Shown here: piece after piece, positions 30,799 through 33,942 of the stretch
Layout: each line of letters starts with the position of its first letter
Numbering within the stretch: position 1 is the first letter of the stretch
Origin: a virus
DNA length: 33,942 nucleotides
Strand: one strand, 5' to 3'
IMG/VR virus record: IMGVR_UViG_3300009152_000016
Location: 1 to 33,942 of that record
Notes under the pieces: generated by a model
Databases searched by the model: none
Told to the model about the DNA's origin: nothing
The model's input: only the letters and a program-made list of their open reading frames with translations
Position numbers and translations under genes: made by a program

Positions 30799-31427
30799 TG
30801 AAGCTCAAGACTTGTAAAATCTGCAAGGTTAAGTTTGAACAATTTAAACCAATTCAACAAGTATGCTCCCCTGCTTGCGCTATCTTGTTAGCTGAGAAAA
30901 ATAAAGCTAAAAACGAGAAAAGGGAAAAGACTAAGATTAAAAAAGAGCTAAGAGAATCAGCTAAGACAATTAGTAGCTACCGAAAGGAACTGCAAATAAT
31001 CGTAAACAAGATAGTGCGAGAAATTGATGCAGGATTTAATTGTATTAGTTCTGGCCGACCTTACAAAACTAATGATCAAGCTGGGCATTATTACTCAGTA
31101 GGTGCTTATCCAAGTCTTAGATTTAATCTTCATAATATTTATTCGCAATCGGTAGCAGATAACTTATATAAGTCAGGTAACCAAATTGGTTACACTAAAG
31201 GTTTAATAGATACTTTTGGCGAAGAATGGATTAAGATAGTTACTCAATTGCCTGAAGAATACAGAGAAATCAAGTTAGACAAAGAAGATATTAAGCAGTC
31301 TATCCTAAACGCTAAGGACTTTCTTAAAATAGTGCAGGAGTATAAGAAAGAAAACGAGTTATTGATTAGTCATCGGATATACTTAAGGAACTTGGGAAAT
31401 AAGACTATCGGGATTTATGCTGAGTAA
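30798..31427 (+). CDS. ninG: NinG/Rap-like recombination endonuclease
   Basis: 209 residues. It has an N-terminal zinc-binding-like motif (CKICKVKF ... CSPAC, residues 6-27), then a basic coiled-coil region, then the NinG core. In the core, REIDAGFNCISSGRPYKTND is followed by AGHYYSVGAYPSLRFNLHNI and YSQSVADNLYKSGNQIGYTK, with conserved C, H and N residues. Lambda NinG (Rap) is a Holliday-junction endonuclease in recombination. The length is normal for the family. It belongs with the YqaJ-like nuclease and SSB-like protein. Confidence 0.85.
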   Translation: MKLKTCKICKVKFEQFKPIQQVCSPACAILLAEKNKAKNEKREKTKIKKELRESAKTISSYRKELQIIVNKIVREIDAGFNCISSGRPYKTNDQAGHYYSVGAYPSLRFNLHNIYSQSVADNLYKSGNQIGYTKGLIDTFGEEWIKIVTQLPEEYREIKLDKEDIKQSILNAKDFLKIVQEYKKENELLISHRIYLRNLGNKTIGIYAE

Positions 31428-32013
31428 AAATGAAATAATACTTCAGTTCTACAATAGCCCAAATCCGATGCAGATTTGCAAGAAAATATCGCATCAATAT
31501 TACACCGACGACCTACTGCACGAATGTATTTTAACTTTATACGACTTAGACGAACAAAAGATATTAGATGCTTACAAAAACAACTACTTGACTTACTTAT
31601 TTTACAAGATAGTGAGCAACTCTTATGTATCTTACACCAGTCCATTCGCCAAGAAATACAAACATTTTGAAAACAATACTAATAACTTTGAAAAAATTAA
31701 GACAGAAAGCGATTTTGAAAGCAGCGATTTTGAGATTGAGAATGAGAAATTTACTCAAGACATTGAAAACTCAATAGCCGAGCTTGAAGAATATGACCGA
31801 GAGCTGTTTAAACTTTATATCCAATTCGGAGACTTTAGAAAAATAAGCAATCTGGTAGACATCAAGTACGGAGCAGTCAGACACTCTATTTTACAAACAA
31901 TAAACTATTTAAAAACAAAACACCATGAACAATTTAATAACTTGCATTTTGATTGGTTCGGCAGGGTATGTAATGAGCCAAACAATGATAGATTTCTGGA
32001 GGAAGAAATTTAA
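31417..32013 (+). CDS. Sigma factor-like protein
   Basis: 198 residues. The N-terminal part (about 24-75, including YYTDDLLHECILTLYDLDEQ and YLTYLFYKIVSNSYVS) recalls the helical region 2 of sigma-70-family factors. A variable, acidic linker follows. Residues 118-170 (AELEEYDRELFKLYIQFGDF, RKISNLVDIKYGAVRHSILQ, TINYLKTK) form a good region 4 helix-turn-helix. The gene starts inside the NinG end and its tail overlaps the next gene by 89 bases. A phage sigma factor could direct late transcription. Region 2 promoter-melting residues are not evident, so an anti-host or auxiliary role remains possible. Confidence 0.6.
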   Translation: MLSKNEIILQFYNSPNPMQICKKISHQYYTDDLLHECILTLYDLDEQKILDAYKNNYLTYLFYKIVSNSYVSYTSPFAKKYKHFENNTNNFEKIKTESDFESSDFEIENEKFTQDIENSIAELEEYDRELFKLYIQFGDFRKISNLVDIKYGAVRHSILQTINYLKTKHHEQFNNLHFDWFGRVCNEPNNDRFLEEEI

Positions 32014-32170
32014 TACTTACCCTAAAAAACCTTTGAGCTGTGGTTACTGCCTTTCGTTTTGGATTGGGTTAATTACTTTTCTAATTAAAGAACCTAATTT
32101 ATATGCGTTTGGTTACGCTTGTTTTAGTGCAGTCATGTCTTCTATTATCTTTAAAAAAATAACTCAATGA
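31925..32170 (+). CDS. Small membrane protein (DUF1360-like)
   Basis: 81 residues with an N-terminal membrane segment, then KKPLSCGYCLSFWIGLITFL and a last segment (YACFSAVMSSIIF). The C-x-x-C-x-S-F-W motif is typical of DUF1360 membrane proteins found in many phages. The start lies in the sigma-like gene in another frame. Function unknown. Confidence 0.6.
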   Translation: MNNLITCILIGSAGYVMSQTMIDFWRKKFNTYPKKPLSCGYCLSFWIGLITFLIKEPNLYAFGYACFSAVMSSIIFKKITQ

Positions 32171-32415
32171 ATCAAGAAATTTACGATTTACTCCTTCCTT
32201 TAAAACCAAAGTGGGAAGTCTACAAAAATGAACATCATTCAATTTTCACTAATATTGATTTTAATTTGGTACAAGAGGCTTGGTCTAAAATGTTTGGCGC
32301 ACCTCCGAGAAATTTAGGTTGTCAATCTTGCGTTCAGGAGTTACTGACAAGAGTATTTATTCAGTTTGATAATTTTGTTCCTCAGCCTAAAAGAAAAAGA
32401 AATGCTAAAGTTTAA
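32167..32415 (+). CDS. Conserved small phage protein with paired cysteines
   Basis: 82 residues. RNLGCQSCVQELLTRVF (residues 48-64) has a C-x-x-C pair, and the C-terminus is basic (KRKRNAKV). Similar short proteins lie near glycosyltransferase genes in other Bacteroidetes phages. No function known. It overlaps the next gene by 14 bases. Confidence 0.5.
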   Translation: MNQEIYDLLLPLKPKWEVYKNEHHSIFTNIDFNLVQEAWSKMFGAPPRNLGCQSCVQELLTRVFIQFDNFVPQPKRKRNAKV

Positions 32416-33160
32416 ACACAGCGGTAATACTGGCGATATTATTTACTCACTAAACGCAATTAGAAAGGCTTGTCAAGATAATGAGTCTTTAGGCGTACTT
32501 TATTTGCATTTGAATCAACCTTTAAGACACATTATGGCAGGACACCCACTCGGCAACGTGATGTTAAACGAGTATATGTTTAAAATGTTGAGGCCTTTAT
32601 TGCTTAGTTGTGAATTTATAGCTGATGTAATGGTTTACAATGGACAAAAAATTGATTACGACTTAGATAAGTTTAGAAATATTGGTTTAAATTTAGGTGG
32701 TGGAGATATTAAGAAATGGTACTACTACGCTTACCCTGAATTAACCTTTGACATTGAAGGACCATTGTTTACTTCAGATAACCCTAAAGAGGACTTTTTG
32801 CTAATAAATCGCACAAATAGGTATCAAAATGGGCAAATTGACTATTCTTATTTAAATGATTACAACATTAAGCAAATGTTTGCAGGCACTAAGGATGAAT
32901 TTGAGGTAATGAAAAAGAACTTGCCAAGAATTGAATACTTAAAAGTAAATGATTTTAACGAACTAAAAGACTATATCTCATCATCAAAAGTATTTATTGG
33001 CAATCAATCAATGTGTTTTGCAATAGCTGAGCAATTACAAACTGACAGAATTTTAGAAGTTTGCTTTGGTTGTCCTAATGTCATTCCTGCTGGTGGGGAG
33101 TTTTACGATGTCTTTAACCAAAACGGATTTAAATATGCATTAAACAATTTATTAAAATAA
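32402..33160 (+). CDS. Glycosyltransferase-like protein (GT9/heptosyltransferase-like)
   Basis: 252 residues from the ATG at 32402. FKHSGNTGDIIYSLNAIRKA at the start resembles the acceptor-domain start of heptosyltransferase-like proteins (G-x-x-G-D). In the second half, FLLINRTNRYQ, the following FAGTKDEFEVM and VFIGNQSMCFAIAEQLQTDR (G-N-x-S-x-x-x-x-I-A-x-x) match the donor domain. This suggests ADP- or NDP-sugar transfer. No lipid anchor or signal peptide is seen. It is first in the sugar/methyl cassette. Confidence 0.65.
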   Translation: MLKFKHSGNTGDIIYSLNAIRKACQDNESLGVLYLHLNQPLRHIMAGHPLGNVMLNEYMFKMLRPLLLSCEFIADVMVYNGQKIDYDLDKFRNIGLNLGGGDIKKWYYYAYPELTFDIEGPLFTSDNPKEDFLLINRTNRYQNGQIDYSYLNDYNIKQMFAGTKDEFEVMKKNLPRIEYLKVNDFNELKDYISSSKVFIGNQSMCFAIAEQLQTDRILEVCFGCPNVIPAGGEFYDVFNQNGFKYALNNLLK

Positions 33161-33161
33161 T

Positions 33162-33728
33162 ATGGCAGAAACAAAAAAAGCAAGAGAAAGAAGACTCAAA
33201 GAAGGCTTCTTTGAAAAGTACATTGATGGCAAAAAAGTAATTGACATCGGTGTAGGTAGATTTGATACTTGGGATGGAGCAGATGCAGTTAGTCCTGATT
33301 GTGAAGGATGGGACAAAGACAACGGAAATGCTGAATACATGGAAGGTGTAGCCGATGAAACTTATGACACAGTTTATAACAGTCATTTGCTTGAACATTT
33401 GCACCAACCTGAATTAGCTATCCACAATTGGATGAGAATTTTAAAACCTGAAGGGCATTTGATTATTGCCGTTCCTCATCGTGACCTTTACGAAAGGAAA
33501 ACAAATTTGCCAAGTAAATGGAACGGAGATCATAAATTTTTTATTTTACCCGAAACAGAAGAACTTCCTGACACAAGAAGTCTTAGAAAGTTAATTGAAG
33601 AAGGTTGCAAAGAATACGAGTTTCAGATTATCTCAATTGATGTTCATGATAGTTGCACAAATAAGGATAGACCTGAAGAACATGGAAATGGAGAATACCA
33701 AATTCAAGCTATCATTAGAAAACTATGA
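33162..33728 (+). CDS. SAM-dependent methyltransferase
   Basis: 188 residues, Methyltransf_11-like. Motif I is KVIDIGVGRFD (about residues 25-35), the acidic residue after strand 2 is in GWDKD, and the motif IV-like YDTVYNSHLLEHLHQPELAI is followed by LKPEGHLIIAVPHRDLYER. The start follows the previous stop by one base and it ends in ATGA overlap with the next methyltransferase. A sugar or capsular acceptor is likely from context. Confidence 0.8.
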   Translation: MAETKKARERRLKEGFFEKYIDGKKVIDIGVGRFDTWDGADAVSPDCEGWDKDNGNAEYMEGVADETYDTVYNSHLLEHLHQPELAIHNWMRILKPEGHLIIAVPHRDLYERKTNLPSKWNGDHKFFILPETEELPDTRSLRKLIEEGCKEYEFQIISIDVHDSCTNKDRPEEHGNGEYQIQAIIRKL

Positions 33729-33942
33729 AAGAGCATTATACACAATTAGAAAACGGAAGTTATAAAAGTAACCATTTTCAAAAACCTGAAGACATTTATT
33801 ACAATGACTATTGGTCACCAAATATGAATCATTCAACTATTCACCAGCAAGTCGGCAACGTAGTAGAAAAGAATGTACTTGTTAAAAACGCATTGACAAA
33901 GATTGAACCCAAAAAAGTACTTGAGATAGCATGTGCGCCCGG
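33725..33942 (+). CDS. SAM-dependent methyltransferase, 5' part (continues at position 5)
   Basis: True start of the methyltransferase that continues at the window start. The ATG is in ATGA overlap with the 33162 gene. The first residues are MKEHYTQLENGSYKSNHFQK, and the frame runs to the end of the window and continues unbroken at positions 2-556. Residues 1-33 lie only here. The whole protein is 216 residues. Confidence 0.85.
   Translation, partial: MKEHYTQLENGSYKSNHFQKPEDIYYNDYWSPNMNHSTIHQQVGNVVEKNVLVKNALTKIEPKKVLEIACAP
33820..33942. repeat. Terminal direct repeat, right copy
   Basis: Exact copy of 1-123. Removing one copy leaves a unit of about 33,819 bases. Confidence 0.95.

Noticed and set aside
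31476-31670. Forward open frame inside the sigma-like gene
   Set aside because: Out-of-frame shadow of a longer gene with a clear helix-turn-helix, and no start signal of its own.

Overview
The window is a complete small tailed-phage genome, linearised at an arbitrary point. Its first 123 bases are repeated exactly at its end (1-123 = 33820-33942), and one methyltransferase gene reads straight through the join, so the unit is about 33.8 kb and circular or circularly permuted. Every supportable gene is on the + strand and packing is very tight: ATGA, GTGA and TAATG stop/start overlaps are common and the longest non-coding gap is 147 bases. I see no integrase, no recognisable lysogeny repressor and no tRNA, which fits a lytic phage. 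The A/T-rich sequence, the A-rich start contexts with few Shine-Dalgarno sites, promoter-like TTTG/TAnnTTTG elements and many protein families familiar to me from Bacteroidetes phages suggest a flavobacteria-like Bacteroidetes host. That host call is inference.

Layout. (1) A sugar/methyl cassette crosses the join (32402 to 2348): three glycosyltransferase-like proteins and two SAM methyltransferases. (2) Packaging: small and large terminase (2329-3911). (3) A tail block: a tail-assembly chaperone with a -1 frameshift site, a tail-completion protein, two large tail/baseplate proteins and a tape measure protein (3930-10916). (4) A head block: a composite prohead protease/scaffold ORF with an inserted HAD domain, the major capsid protein, a tail-tube-like protein, a portal fused to a MuF-like C-terminus, and connector/terminator proteins (10946-17828). 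(5) A small structural protein and a two-module fibre (17858-19689). (6) Lysis and membrane proteins, a metallophosphoesterase, an M15 peptidase endolysin and a spanin-like overlapping pair (19691-22680). (7) An early-type run of very small ORFs behind a good Bacteroidetes-like promoter (22753-25431). (8) Recombination and replication: a YqaJ/lambda-exo-like nuclease, a DnaA domain IV-like protein, a replisome-organiser-like protein, a DnaB-like ATPase, a C5 DNA methyltransferase, an SSB-like protein and NinG (25424-31427). (9) A sigma-like factor and small membrane and unknown proteins leading back into the cassette.

How it fits together. The DnaA-IV-like, replisome-organiser-like and helicase-like proteins probably start replication. 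The nuclease, OB-like, SSB-like and NinG proteins serve recombination. The sigma-like protein is a candidate for switching on late genes, several of which share an AATATATA leader. Terminase, portal and protease/scaffold build and fill the head, and the holin-like, M15 and spanin-like proteins release progeny.

The most unusual signals are a structured RNA in the leader of the 27163 gene (a 17-bp stem with five G-U pairs plus a possible loop-bulge pseudoknot), a T9 frameshift site in the tail chaperone, a nested scaffold start inside a protease ORF that also carries a HAD phosphatase fold, and the sugar/methyl cassette placed between the replication and packaging genes.
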